Assembly (NCBI GenBank): GCA_021831785.1
Contig: JAKBMB010000020.1
Span: forward strand, 124,001 to 188,000
Length of the DNA stretch: 64,000 bases
DNA from: Deltaproteobacteria bacterium
GTDB taxonomy: Bacteria; Desulfobacterota; Binatia; Binatales; Binataceae
Reading direction: 5' to 3'
Shown here: one piece after another, positions 55,789 through 64,000 of the stretch
Layout: every line of letters starts with the position of its first letter
How positions within the stretch are numbered: the first letter of the stretch is position 1
Position numbers and translations under genes: made by a program
The notes under the pieces: generated by a model
What the model was told of the DNA's origin: nothing
What the model saw: the letters and a program-made list of their open reading frames with translations, nothing else
Database searches by the model: none

Positions 55789-57003
55789 CTAGATAACCTG
55801 CCGCTCTCTCAGTTGGTGGATTTCCTCCCAACTGTAGCCCAGCAGCCCGGCCAGAACTTCCTCCGTATGCTCGCCCAGTTCAGGCGCTCTTCCGCGCGGA
55901 TTGCCGGGGGTTTCGCTGAACTTTAGCGGCAGGCCGACGATTTTGGTCGGACCGATCTTCGGATGGTTGTAATCGACGATATACCCGTTGGCCACCACCT
56001 GGGGATCATCGGGCAGGTCATCAATGGTGTTGACGACCGTGGCGACGAAATCGCCTTCCTCGCGCAGTTTTCTCAGCCACTCGCTGCGCGGCTTTGCGGC
56101 AAACACGCCGTCGAGTATCTCGATCAGAGCCTCCGCATTTGCGCCCCGCGCCGCGATCGTGGCAAAGCGCGGATCAGCGGCAAGCTCGTCGAGGCCCGCC
56201 ATGCGGCAAAAATCCTTCCAGTAGCGATCGGCCTGCAGCATTCCCAGGCAAAGCCACTTGCCGTCGGCGCATCGATAATGATTCCACAGCGGGTTGAAGG
56301 CACTGCGGCGGGAGCGCGGCGTCATCTGGGTTCCCATCATAGCGCGGCAGGCGACGTTCAGTCCTTGCAGCGCGATCATCGAACCCAAATGCGAGGCGTG
56401 AATCTCCTGGCCGACGCCCAAACGCTCGCGCGCGAACAGCGCCACGACAATTCCGTGCGCGAGCATTATCGCCCCCATCTGGTCGGCGACCCCGCCGAAG
56501 ATATAGCTGGGCTTTGCGTCGTCGGTGCCGATGGCCATCATGATGCCCGAGCGCGCCTCGCCGAGGTAATCGAACGAAGGTTCGCCGCTCTCCGGTCCTT
56601 CGGGTCCGTAGCCGGTGGCGTTGGCGTAAATCAGGCGCGGATTGCATGCGCGCAGGCGCGGGTAGTCGAGTTCCAGGCGCTCGGCCACGCCCTGGCGGAA
56701 GTTTTGCAAAAAAACGTCGCTCTTGGCGGCCAACCGATAGATGATTTCGCGTCCTTCGGGCTTCTTCAGGTTAACGGCCAGGCTTTTTTTATGGCGATTG
56801 TTGGCCTCGTGGTAGAAGTTGGGCAGCCCGTTATTCACGGGAATGCCCGCGACTGCCATCACGCCGCGCCCGGGGTCGCCGCGCTCACGCTCTTCAATCT
56901 TGATGACCTCCGCGCCGAGGTCGGCAAGCATCACCGAAGCAACCGGACCTTGCTGCCAGATCGTCCAGTCGATTACCCTGATGCCTTCGAGCGGTCCACC
57001 CAT
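55789..57003 (-). CDS. CaiB/BaiF family III CoA-transferase
   Basis: Transfers CoA between carboxylic acids without a ping-pong thioester exchange of class I. The ATG at 57003 gives 404 aa: MGGPLEGIRVIDWTIWQQGP, MLADLGAEVIKIEERERGDP, SLAVNLKKPEGREII, DVFLQNFRQGVAERL, and PSFDYLGEARSGIM with the catalytic Asp. The extra 105 residues upstream in the same frame overlap comF antisense and are not family-like. Substrate unknown. It may share a transcript with the NTF2-like gene. Confidence 0.93.
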   Translation of the reverse strand: MGGPLEGIRVIDWTIWQQGPVASVMLADLGAEVIKIEERERGDPGRGVMAVAGIPVNNGLPNFYHEANNRHKKSLAVNLKKPEGREIIYRLAAKSDVFLQNFRQGVAERLELDYPRLRACNPRLIYANATGYGPEGPESGEPSFDYLGEARSGIMMAIGTDDAKPSYIFGGVADQMGAIMLAHGIVVALFARERLGVGQEIHASHLGSMIALQGLNVACRAMMGTQMTPRSRRSAFNPLWNHYRCADGKWLCLGMLQADRYWKDFCRMAGLDELAADPRFATIAARGANAEALIEILDGVFAAKPRSEWLRKLREEGDFVATVVNTIDDLPDDPQVVANGYIVDYNHPKIGPTKIVGLPLKFSETPGNPRGRAPELGEHTEEVLAGLLGYSWEEIHQLRERQVI

Positions 57004-57091
57004 AGCAAGCCCGATTTTATCCGTCCGGGAACCCGGAGCAAAGCGCCGCACGGGCTTGAGTTTGCCTGAAATAAGACCGAACAATGTAAGC

Positions 57092-57832
57092 GTGTCGACG
57101 CTCGGCTTGGTGCTCGGGTTTTTTTTCCCGCCGGCCTGCGCGGCATGTTCGGCCGCGCTTGCGCCGGCGTCTGACAACCGCCTGTGCGGGCGGTGCCGCG
57201 CGATGATCGAGGTGCTGTGCGAGCCCTGGTGCGCTCGCTGCGGGGCGCCGATCGCGGGAGTGGTCGCGAGCGGAGCGGTGTGCGGACGCTGCCGCGAGTC
57301 GGCGCCCAAGTTCGGCAAGGCACGCGCCGTAGCGCGCTATGGTGCCTCGGATGACGCAAGCGCCGATCCGCTGGGCGCGATCCTGCGCCGGCATAAGTAC
57401 GGCCTGGACCAGTCGCTGGGGCGCGCGCTGGCCGAATGTCTAGGCGAACGGCTGGCGGTGGACGCGCGCGACTATGACGTAATCGTTCCGGTGCCGCTGC
57501 ATTGGCGCCGGCTTTACTGGCGCGGCTTCAACCAGGCGGCTTTGCTGGCCCGCGTGCTCGCGCGTAGAATGGCTCTGCCGGTGGACGTGGACAGCCTCGC
57601 GCGGATTAGAGCCACGGTCTCCCAGACGGCGCAATCGTCGAAGGAAAGGCGGCGCAACGTCAGAGGCGCGTTCGCCGTGCGCCGGCCCGAGCGCGTGGCC
57701 GGCAAAAGGGTCTTGCTGGTCGATGACGTGATAACTACCGGGGCTACTGCGGACGAATGCGCCCGTGTGCTCAAGGCTTCCGGAGCGCTCGCAGTTGACG
57801 TCTTCGCTCTGGCGCGCCGGATATGGTCATAG
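57092..57832 (+). CDS. comF: ComF-type phosphoribosyltransferase-like protein
   Basis: A 246-aa ComF family protein: an N-terminal double zinc finger (CAAC...CGRC, CARC...CGRC within about residues 15-75), then the phosphoribosyltransferase domain with VPVPLHWRRLYWRGFNQA and the PRPP loop VLLVDDVITTGATADE. Linked to DNA uptake and recombination in known members. The GTG at 57092 is the preferred start; divergent from the CoA-transferase. Confidence 0.9.
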   Translation: MSTLGLVLGFFFPPACAACSAALAPASDNRLCGRCRAMIEVLCEPWCARCGAPIAGVVASGAVCGRCRESAPKFGKARAVARYGASDDASADPLGAILRRHKYGLDQSLGRALAECLGERLAVDARDYDVIVPVPLHWRRLYWRGFNQAALLARVLARRMALPVDVDSLARIRATVSQTAQSSKERRRNVRGAFAVRRPERVAGKRVLLVDDVITTGATADECARVLKASGALAVDVFALARRIWS

Positions 57833-58413
57833 CCGCTGAGCACGGCCTTGGGCCGCCGACACCCGAGCTTGCGCATCGGGCCGATTTGGGCCTGGCGCAG
57901 TCGGAGCCGTTTGTGATCGAGATGCTGCCGCGCTTGCCGCGCGTGGGGGTCGCGCTCGACGTTGCGGCCGGCAGCGGCCGGCACAGCATCCTGCTGGCCG
58001 GCGTCGGGCTACGAGTGGTCGCGGTCGATAATTCTATAGCGACGCTGGGGGCGCTGGTTGGCACCGCGCGCGAACAAAAACTACAAATTTCTGCTCTCGC
58101 GGCGGATCTGAGCAGCTTTCCCCTGCCCACTGCTGTCTTTGACCTGATCGTCAACGTAAACTTTCTCGACCGCGAACTGGTGCCCGGACTCAAGCAGGCG
58201 CTTAAGGTGGGCGGATTTTTGCTGTTCGACACGTTTTTGGCCGATCAGGCGAAACTGGGGAAGCCGCGCAATCCGGCTTACTTGTTGAAGCACTGGGAAT
58301 TGCGCGAGCTGTTGTCCGGGTTGGACTTGCTGGAGTATCGCGAAGGCCTGGCGGGCCGCTACGACGCCCGGCGCGCTTGGCGCGCGAGCGCGCTGGCGGT
58401 GAGGCGGAGCTGA
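57823..58413 (+). CDS. Class I SAM-dependent methyltransferase
   Basis: A 196-aa Rossmann methyltransferase with motif I ALDVAAGSGRHS, motif II VVAVDNS and a post-motif region LIVNVNFLDRELVPGLKQAL. It resembles TehB/UbiE-like small methyltransferases acting on metalloid or small-molecule substrates; target unknown. It overlaps the comF 3' end by 10 nt and ends 2 nt before purM. Confidence 0.88.
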   Translation: MVIAAEHGLGPPTPELAHRADLGLAQSEPFVIEMLPRLPRVGVALDVAAGSGRHSILLAGVGLRVVAVDNSIATLGALVGTAREQKLQISALAADLSSFPLPTAVFDLIVNVNFLDRELVPGLKQALKVGGFLLFDTFLADQAKLGKPRNPAYLLKHWELRELLSGLDLLEYREGLAGRYDARRAWRASALAVRRS

Positions 58414-58415
58414 CG

Positions 58416-59489
58416 ATGGCGAGCGGCGCCGCCAAGCTAACGCGCGCGGGCCGCGCGCCCGGGCTTACCTACAAGGAGGCGGGCGTTGACGCCAGCGCCG
58501 CGCAGAGCCTCGTACCTCGGTTTCGCCGGCTCGCGCGGCGCACGATCGGCGCGCACGTGCTCGAGGGTATCGGCGGGTTCGGCTGCGCAGTGCGCCTGCC
58601 CGGCGGGCGCCGGATGCGCGCGCCGGTGATCGTCGCCGGCACCGACGGCGTGGGGACCAAGCTTAAGCTTGCGTTCGCCACCGGCCGGCACGACACGGTC
58701 GGGATCGACTGCGTGGCGATGTGCGTCAACGACGTTATCTGCTCCGGCGCCAGGCCGCTCTTTTTCCTCGACTATATCGGCGTGGGGAAACTCGACGAAA
58801 AGGTGGTGCTCGACATTGTCGCGGGCGTTGCGCGCGGATGCGAGATGGCGGGAGTAAGCCTGGTCGGCGGAGAAACCGCCGAGATGCCCGGGCTGTATGC
58901 CGACGGCGAGTACGACTTGGTGGGCTTCGCGGTCGGAGTTGCCGACCGCGGCCAGCTTCTGTCGCCCAACCGGATGCGCGCCGGCGACGCGCTGATCGGC
59001 CTTGCTTCAAGCGGGCTTCACTCCAACGGCTTTGCCCTTGCGCGCCAGGCGCTGCTGCAACGGGCCGGTCTTAAGCTCGATGCCGTGATACCCGAACTTG
59101 GCTGCCCTTTGGGCGACGAGATGATGCGGCCGACGACGGTCTATGCGCGCGCAATCGAAGGTTTGCGCCGTCGCTTCCCGGTCAAGGGCCTGGCGCATAT
59201 CACCGGCGGCGGGATCGCAGAGAACCTGCCGCGCGTGCTGCCGCCCGGTCTGCGCGCCCGGCTCAGACGGGGCTCGTGGCCGACGCCGCCGATTTTCTCG
59301 CTTATCGCCCGTGCGGGCGCGGTGAGCGCCGAGGAGATGGACCGCACATTCAACAACGGCGTCGGCATGGTGGCCGTGATGAACAAGGGGTACGCGCAGA
59401 CGGCGCTCGAATTTTTGCGCCGGCAACGACAGCCGGCTTACCTGATCGGACGCTTGGAACGCGGACCGCGGGGCGTGATATTCGAGTAA
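58416..59489 (+). CDS. purM: Phosphoribosylformylglycinamidine cyclo-ligase (AIR synthetase)
   Basis: Purine synthesis step 5: FGAM plus ATP to AIR. The ATG at 58416 gives 357 aa. Motifs: LTYKEAGVDASAAQSLV, GTDGVGTKLKLAF, CVAMCVNDVICSGARPLFFL, LVGGETAEMPGLY and SSGLHSNGFALAR, then HITGGGIAENLPRVLP. Start chosen because it follows the methyltransferase stop by 2 nt and matches the usual N-terminus. Confidence 0.96.
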   Translation: MASGAAKLTRAGRAPGLTYKEAGVDASAAQSLVPRFRRLARRTIGAHVLEGIGGFGCAVRLPGGRRMRAPVIVAGTDGVGTKLKLAFATGRHDTVGIDCVAMCVNDVICSGARPLFFLDYIGVGKLDEKVVLDIVAGVARGCEMAGVSLVGGETAEMPGLYADGEYDLVGFAVGVADRGQLLSPNRMRAGDALIGLASSGLHSNGFALARQALLQRAGLKLDAVIPELGCPLGDEMMRPTTVYARAIEGLRRRFPVKGLAHITGGGIAENLPRVLPPGLRARLRRGSWPTPPIFSLIARAGAVSAEEMDRTFNNGVGMVAVMNKGYAQTALEFLRRQRQPAYLIGRLERGPRGVIFE

Positions 59490-59602
59490 GCCGGCGCGGC
59501 ATCCGCCGGCAAAGCCGCTGTGGCCTTGAGATTTTTGGAATCCTAGCCGAGGCAGATTCACGGCGCGGTCTGCAGGCGAACGGCCGGCAGCAGGGCGGGA
59601 GA

Positions 59603-60280
59603 ATGGCGATGGCATCGAGAGCCGCGCTTAGACTTGGCGTGCTGATTTCCGGTTCCGGCACCAATCTGCAGGCGATCATCGATGCGATCGAGCGCGGGGA
59701 GGTCAACGCTCAAATCGCCGTCGTGGTCTCGAACCGCCCCGGCGCGCCCGGCCTGGAACGCGCGCGTCGAGGCGGCTTCCCCACGAGCGTCATCGACCAT
59801 CGGCGCTTTTCCTCGCGCGAGGAGTTCGACCGCGCGCTGGCCGCGGAACTGAAGGCGCGACAAGTCGCCTTGGTCGTGTGCGCCGGCTTCATGCGCGTTC
59901 TGACGGCGGTGATGGTGAGGGAGTTCCCGAACCGGATCATGAATATACACCCTTCGCTGCTGCCCGCCTTTCGCGGCTTAGACGCGCAAAAGGCGGCGCT
60001 CGATTACGGCGTGCGCCTGGCCGGATGCACGGTGCATTTCGTCGACGAAGGCGTAGACGAAGGTCCGATAATCATTCAAGCGGCGGTACCCGTTTATCCG
60101 GCCGACACCGACGACGATCTGCGCCGGCGCATCCTGGAACAGGAGCATCGAATCTACCCGCGCGCGATCGGGCTTTTCGAGCAGGGACGCCTCACGGTCG
60201 CCGGCCGGCGCGTGCTGATCGGCGATCTTCCCGGACCGCGGCCGGGCCGGTACCTAATCAGCCCGCCCCTGGACGGGTGA
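59603..60280 (+). CDS. purN: Phosphoribosylglycinamide formyltransferase
   Basis: Purine synthesis step 3, folate-dependent formylation of GAR. The ATG at 59603 gives 225 aa: LGVLISGSGTNLQAIIDAIE, VVVSNRPGAPGLERA, VCAGFMRVLT, and the catalytic NIHPSLLPAFRG (Asn, His) with Asp in FVDEGVDEGPII. SD-like agggcgggag precedes it. The 113-nt spacer after purM holds no gene. Confidence 0.95.
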   Translation: MAMASRAALRLGVLISGSGTNLQAIIDAIERGEVNAQIAVVVSNRPGAPGLERARRGGFPTSVIDHRRFSSREEFDRALAAELKARQVALVVCAGFMRVLTAVMVREFPNRIMNIHPSLLPAFRGLDAQKAALDYGVRLAGCTVHFVDEGVDEGPIIIQAAVPVYPADTDDDLRRRILEQEHRIYPRAIGLFEQGRLTVAGRRVLIGDLPGPRPGRYLISPPLDG

Positions 60281-60331
60281 GCGATGCGGGAGCGGACCGC
60301 GGCTTAACGGACGCGTTCGGCGGCTTTTGAC

Positions 60332-61012
60332 ATGAAGCTCTCGGTCGTGGTGCCGATGCTCAACGAGAGCAAAGCGATCGCCGAGACCTTGCGCGCCTTG
60401 CGCGCCGGCGCGCCTTCGGCCGAGATAATCGTAGTTGACGGCGGCAGTGAGGACGGCAGTCGCGCGCTGGCGCTCGGGGCCTGCGATCGGCTTTTGACCG
60501 CGCCGCGCGGGCGCGGATGCCAGATGAACCGCGGCGCGGCGGCGGCGAACGGCGACGTACTCGCATTCGTCCATGCCGACACACACGTGCCGCCCACGTT
60601 CGCCGAGGACATCGACGCCGCCCTGCGCGATCCGGCGGCCGTAGGCGGGCGTTTCGACGTGGAACTCGACGAGCCCGCGCCGCTCTATCGCGCGCTCGGC
60701 CGTCTAATCAGCCTGCGTTCGCGGCTAAGCCGAGTCGGCACCGGAGATCAAGCGATCTTCGTGCGCAAGAGGGTGTTCGAGGAGCTCAAAGGCTTTAAGG
60801 AAATTGAGCTCTGCGAAGACTTGGACTTCGCGCGCAGGCTCAAGCGCGCCGGATGCGTGGCCTGTTTGCGCTCGCGCGTGATCACCTCCGCGCGCCGATG
60901 GCGCTCGCAGGGGGTGTTGCAAACTGTCCTCCGGATGTGGTTCATAAAGATTATGTTCTTACTCGGGTTTCCCCCTAGCTGGCTCAAGCGCCGTTATTCA
61001 GACGCCCGCTGA
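60332..61012 (+). CDS. Family 2 glycosyltransferase, rSAM/selenodomain-associated type (TIGR04283)
   Basis: A 226-aa GT-A glycosyltransferase: LSVVVPMLNESKAIAETL, EIIVVDGGSEDGS, GRGCQMNRGAAAANGDVLAF, HADTHVPPTF, and GTGDQAIFVRKRVFEELKGF with LCEDLDFARRLK. The GRGxQMNxGA and HADTxxP text is the signature of the TIGR04283 family, which elsewhere occurs with radical-SAM and metalloid metabolism genes. A C-terminal hydrophobic segment (MWFIKIMFLLGFPPSW) could associate with the membrane. Substrate unknown. Confidence 0.88.
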   Translation: MKLSVVVPMLNESKAIAETLRALRAGAPSAEIIVVDGGSEDGSRALALGACDRLLTAPRGRGCQMNRGAAAANGDVLAFVHADTHVPPTFAEDIDAALRDPAAVGGRFDVELDEPAPLYRALGRLISLRSRLSRVGTGDQAIFVRKRVFEELKGFKEIELCEDLDFARRLKRAGCVACLRSRVITSARRWRSQGVLQTVLRMWFIKIMFLLGFPPSWLKRRYSDAR

Positions 61013-61072
61013 GCCGGTCCCCGGTCGGGTCAGTCTTACTTCTGCAATACGCCGATCAAGGAAAGCGCCACT

Positions 61073-61336
61073 GTGCCAAGGGTTGAAATCTACACCACCA
61101 GCTATTGTCCCTTTTGCGACCGCGCAAAGGCCCTGCTGCGGCGCAAGAACGTGAAGTTCGAGGAAATCGATATTACCGACGAACCGGAGTTGCGCGAGGA
61201 GATGGTCGAGCGCGCGGGCGGACGACGCACGGTCCCGGAGGTGTTTATCGAAGGCAAGATTATCGGTGGCTACGAAGAGCTTAAGGCGCTTGACGAAGCC
61301 AATCAACTCGACGCGCTCCTGACCGCTTGCGACTAA
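61073..61336 (+). CDS. grxC: Glutaredoxin
   Basis: An 87-aa class I dithiol glutaredoxin with active site YCPFCDRAKALL, the cis-Pro loop RRTVPEVFIEGKIIGGYEEL, and a helix ending ALLTACD. Start GTG at 61073. Together with the downstream partial glutamate-cysteine ligase this points to glutathione use. Confidence 0.93.
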   Translation: MPRVEIYTTSYCPFCDRAKALLRRKNVKFEEIDITDEPELREEMVERAGGRRTVPEVFIEGKIIGGYEELKALDEANQLDALLTACD

Positions 61337-61595
61337 AGAGCGTCGGCGCCACCCGCGCCCCATCGGCAAAGTATCCGGCATGCGCAAGCTCAGCGTACCC
61401 GTTGAGTTCGGTGGCCGGCGCGTGCGACTCCTGCCACGATAACCCTGGCCAGCCCGCCTAGTGTTGCCGGCGGCGAGGGCCGGCAAATCGGTGGAGTAAC
61501 ATGCGCCCAGCGGGTCTTTCCAGCGCGTCTCGCCCTGGACTACTTAGAGAAAGCGGCCCGGGTCAGCCATTTGCGGCGCAAAACGCCGCGCTTAA
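61337..61595. other. Intergenic region between grxC and MITE copy 2
   Basis: No gene recognised. Ordinary GC-rich sequence leading to the TTAA target duplication at 61592-61595. Confidence 0.4.
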
Positions 61596-61806
61596 CCCTG
61601 AAGCGAAAATAACTTCATCGATGAAGACTCGGAAGTCCGCGCCCTATGCCTGCGGCATACGCCAAAGGCAGAGGACCGGCTTGCGGGTTTTTGGTGCGTT
61701 GGAGGTTGCCCGGTCCGCGGGCCTCGGTGGCGCGGGCGGCCCTGCCGGTGCGGGGCACGGGCGGGCACGGCGGCCCGCCCCACTAAGATTTATTTTCGCT
61801 TCAGGG
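61596..61806. mobile_element. MITE copy 2 (17-bp perfect terminal inverted repeats, TTAA target duplication)
   Basis: A 211-bp element starting CCCTGAAGCGAAAATAA and ending TTATTTTCGCTTCAGGG, perfect inverted ends. TTAA flanks both sides (61592-61595, 61807-61810). The left 40 bp, including the CTTCATCGATGAAG palindrome, and the right about 80 bp are nearly identical to copy 1 (28514-28690); the middle differs and is about 34 bp longer. No coding capacity. Its right TTAA includes the stop codon of the OmpA-like gene. Confidence 0.88.
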
Positions 61807-62472
61807 TTAACTGCTCGTGCCGGCGCGAATGGTGAACTCCACCTTGGATGGCGTTGGCCTGGCCCAGTCAGCACCCGGCCGGTCGCTTCTTTCATCAGCG
61901 CCGAAGACCGGACTGGTCATCAGCTCGCGCGGCACACCGAGCTCGTGAAGCTCTTCGCGCAGAGCCTCAGCGCGCCGCCGGTTGAGTTTGAGGTCCTCGT
62001 CGTACGCTCCCATTCGGCCGGAAGCGCTTTCGACAACGATCTTCATATTCTTACGTTGTCTAAATTTTCTTAGCACAAGCTGACATCTGCCAGTGCCGAC
62101 GTCCGTAAGCCGATCCGAGTGAGGAACAAAGCTCATCCCGCCGAAGACAATTTTTACCGGGTTGCTCGCCTCACGCGTCGAAGCTGAGCCCTGGGCGATC
62201 AGGTTTAACCCGGCCTGCAATCGCTGAGCACCGAAGCTGGCGTGGCCAAAGAAGTTCGAGCGCATAAGGTGGAAGTTTCCACTCTCGCTAAAACCTTGAG
62301 CCAGCGCGCAACGGAGCGCCGGTACGGCGGGGCTGGGTCGGTCCGATGCGCAGACCTCGGCCGGCGAAGCGCTGGCCATGCTCCGCCGGCCGGCGTTGGC
62401 CGGCGCGATTGTAAACGACGAAAAAAGCAGGGAGGATACGATTGGGTAAGCTATAACGCTCTTGAGGGGCAA
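61807..62472 (-). CDS. OmpA-like domain protein, exported
   Basis: A 221-aa protein with a signal peptide (IAYPIVSSLLFSSFTIAPANA), a variable middle, and a C-terminal OmpA-like peptidoglycan-binding domain (about residues 105-220): VKIVFGGMSFVPHSDRL, KIVVESASGRMGAYDEDL, LNRRRAEALREELHELGV and VEFTIRAG. The Asp/Arg pair of DEDLKLNRRRAE fits the peptidoglycan-binding NxxLSxxRA motif. The TAA stop (61809-61807) lies in the TTAA duplication of the MITE, so the native stop may have been kept by the duplication. Confidence 0.75.
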   Translation of the reverse strand: MPLKSVIAYPIVSSLLFSSFTIAPANAGRRSMASASPAEVCASDRPSPAVPALRCALAQGFSESGNFHLMRSNFFGHASFGAQRLQAGLNLIAQGSASTREASNPVKIVFGGMSFVPHSDRLTDVGTGRCQLVLRKFRQRKNMKIVVESASGRMGAYDEDLKLNRRRAEALREELHELGVPRELMTSPVFGADERSDRPGADWARPTPSKVEFTIRAGTSS

Positions 62473-62679
62473 CGGACGATCTCTCGTCTTGGCGGGCGCG
62501 GCAAAGCGCGCCGGCTTTCAAAGCACAGATACCCGCTTGAAGAACGATAGGTTATCATTTAGTTAACGCGAGTGGCAAGTCGCGCAAAAACAACGCCAGT
62601 GGCGGCACGGGTGACGACCACGGGCTGACGGCATTAAGGCTTTCTTCGGTCAGTGACCCACGGCAGGCTAGAATTTGTC

Positions 62680-63012
62680 ATGAGCCAGAGCCGACAGAAC
62701 TTTGATCCCGGCGATAACGGGGTCATACGGGATTCAAGCGGCGGCGCTGATTGCGCCGCCGAAGTCGCGCCCGCTTTCTACCGTGGCGTAATCGCAAAGC
62801 TCGACCGCGCCAAGGGTTGGGGCGTTATTCGGTCGCCCAGTGGCCGCGAGCTAATATTTCAATTTCCCCTGGTTACGGTGATCGGGGCGCGGCCAGGAAG
62901 CAGGATGCCCGGCATCGAGCTGCTTGCGGAGGGCGAGGAGGTGGGATTCGACGTAACGCGCACCGCAAACGGCACGCGCGTGACGACGATTAAGCCCGCG
63001 CGCCGCTACTGA
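62680..63012 (+). CDS. Cold-shock-domain-like protein (divergent)
   Basis: A 110-aa protein whose second half folds as a cold-shock OB domain: YRGVIAKLDRAKGWGVIRSP (RNP1-like KGWGVI), RELIFQFPLVTV in place of the RNP2 VFVHFSAI, and LAEGEEVGFDVTRTANGTRV. The N-terminal 40 residues are polar and likely disordered. RNA-binding aromatic residues are fewer than in CspA, so nucleic-acid binding is uncertain. The ATG at 62680 is preferred. Confidence 0.75.
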   Translation: MSQSRQNFDPGDNGVIRDSSGGADCAAEVAPAFYRGVIAKLDRAKGWGVIRSPSGRELIFQFPLVTVIGARPGSRMPGIELLAEGEEVGFDVTRTANGTRVTTIKPARRY

Positions 63013-63308
63013 GCCCGTCACCCAAGGGCTTGCACGGGGCTCCTTTCCTACGCTTGGCGCAGGCAGCCGAAGCGATGTGCAGCGGCTGCGGCACGATTGC
63101 TCGGCGCGAGTAAGCATTCCATCGGCAGCGCCGCTGTGCCCTTGGATAGAGCGCCGCGCGCGCCGGCGGGCCGTGGGCGCCGAAGAGACAAATTGGCGCA
63201 GCACCGGTTGCTTCAGGTAATGTTTGCGTTGCATGCTCTTGACGACGCTCGCAGGCGCGGCCGAAACCGGAACTTGCTAGTCCGACGACAAACGAGGAGT
63301 CGACGGAG
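63013..63308. other. 296-nt gap before the glutamate-cysteine ligase gene
   Basis: Nothing supportable as a gene was seen. It ends in GAGGAG (63294-63299), the SD for the TTG start at 63309. Confidence 0.4.
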
Positions 63309-64000
63309 TTGGAAATCGGGGGCAAAGAGGATCTGATCCGGTACTTCGCGGACGGGGCCAAGCCGCGCTCGGACTGGCGGGTTGGAACCGAGTACGAAAG
63401 TATCGCGGTTTCGAGCAGCACCGGCGCCGCGCTTCCCTATTCGGCAGCCGGCGGGGTCGAGCATATGCTTCGCGCGCTTGCCGAGCGCTTCGGTTACGAA
63501 GCCGAGGAGGAAGATGGGAGAGCCCTGGCGCTAATCGGTCCGCGTTCCTCGATCACGCTGGAGCCCGGCGCGCAGATCGAGCTTTCCGGCGAACAGTGCG
63601 ACACGATTCATTGCGCTCAGCGCGAGTTTGCGGACCACGTGCAGCGTCTGATCGAGGCCGGTCGGAAATTTGACGTCGCGCTGCTCGGTTTGGGAATGCA
63701 ACCGGTGAGTAAGCTCGACGAAATCGAGCTGATCCCCAAGGCGCGCTATCGCATAATGTTTCCTTACATGTCGCGCAAAGGACGCCTCGGGCAACGGATG
63801 ATGAAGCAGACGGCCGGCGTGCAGGCCAACCTTGATTACAGCGACGAGGCGGACGCGATGCGCAAGCTCAGGCTCAGCGCCGGGCTAGTGCCGCTGCTCT
63901 ACGCGATTTTCGCCAACTCGCCGCTCAGCGACGGTGGACTCAACGGCTATCAGAGCTTGCGCGGCCATATCTGGCTCGACACCGACCCGGACCGCTGCGG
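63309..64000 (+). CDS. gshA: Glutamate-cysteine ligase, plant/proteobacterial (GCS2) type, N-terminal part
   Basis: First step of glutathione synthesis. The TTG start, 9 nt after GAGGAG, opens a frame running off the right edge (about 230 residues present). Landmarks: LIRYFADGAKPRSDWRVGTE YE (ATP/substrate Glu), ITLEPGAQIELSGEQCDTIH, LLGLGMQPVSKL, PYMSRKGRLGQRMMKQTAGV QANLDYSDEADAM. The MxxTxxxQxNxD pattern is that of the EgtA/GCS2 family. The right end is cut by the window. Confidence 0.88.
   Translation, partial: MEIGGKEDLIRYFADGAKPRSDWRVGTEYESIAVSSSTGAALPYSAAGGVEHMLRALAERFGYEAEEEDGRALALIGPRSSITLEPGAQIELSGEQCDTIHCAQREFADHVQRLIEAGRKFDVALLGLGMQPVSKLDEIELIPKARYRIMFPYMSRKGRLGQRMMKQTAGVQANLDYSDEADAMRKLRLSAGLVPLLYAIFANSPLSDGGLNGYQSLRGHIWLDTDPDRC

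Noticed and set aside
55963-57069. Long plus-strand open frame opposite the CoA-transferase gene
   Set aside because: Shadow of the minus-strand CoA-transferase, whose family motifs are intact.
61501-62073. Plus-strand open frame spanning MITE copy 2 and the end of the OmpA-like gene
   Set aside because: It crosses both inverted repeats of the element and the antisense of a recognisable gene, and the residues are low-complexity.

Overview
The window is a GC-rich, densely coding bacterial chromosome segment carrying an almost unbroken series of housekeeping genes. The mix suggests a free-living, probably aerobic soil or sediment bacterium of the former Deltaproteobacteria, possibly Binatota-like. 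Pointers are an alpha2-type glycyl-tRNA synthetase, a DUF4911-like protein, an rSAM/selenodomain-type glycosyltransferase, a family III CoA-transferase, acyl-CoA dehydrogenases and a methanethiol-oxidase (SBP56) gene. The taxonomic placement is inference from gene content only.

Layout. 0-16 kb: ileS (3' part) and lspA, a 1-kb non-coding stretch with a small excisionase-like HTH gene, aroC-aroK-aroB on the minus strand, priA-def-fmt-rsmB-rpe on the plus strand (split between def and fmt by a 316-bp MITE-like element), tRNA-Pro(CGG), plsY and glnB. 16-25 kb: a lipoprotein, glyS, ppdK, small conserved proteins, tatB-tatC, an HDAC-like deacetylase and a VOC protein. 25.6-30.1 kb is the accessory region. 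It starts with a HigA antitoxin preceded by a toxin remnant and a solitary Dam-type methyltransferase. A small genomic island follows, bounded by a 49-bp direct repeat of the 3' half of tRNA-Pro(GGG). It holds an RHH/GNAT toxin-antitoxin pair with a HigA-like gene attached, a MITE, a frameshifted BrnA-like antitoxin and a VapBC pair whose toxin gene ends inside the intact tRNA. No integrase is visible.

30.6-45.5 kb: an SDR oxidoreductase, coaX, an MBL hydrolase, a secreted PDZ protein, panB-panC (panB follows a hairpin-rich leader ending in an intrinsic terminator), a second VapBC pair, uvrB and uvrC, two acyl-CoA dehydrogenases and pgeF. 45.5-50.4 kb: uvrA, a hypothetical protein and an RluA-type pseudouridine synthase. 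50.4-55.2 kb: a same-strand sulfur cluster with OsmC, a two-domain rhodanese, a small conserved protein, methanethiol oxidase and a translationally coupled membrane protein. 55.2-64 kb: an NTF2-like protein, a CaiB/BaiF CoA-transferase, comF, a methyltransferase, purM, purN, a glycosyltransferase, a glutaredoxin, an OmpA-like protein whose stop codon coincides with the target-site duplication of a second MITE copy, a cold-shock-like protein and the start of a glutamate-cysteine ligase gene.

The most notable non-gene structures are the tRNA-Pro-bounded island, a transposase-less element with 17-bp terminal inverted repeats and 4-bp target duplications present twice, a second inverted-repeat element flanked by TA between def and fmt, a perfect 39-bp direct repeat before glnB, and a probable ACG start codon for tatB.
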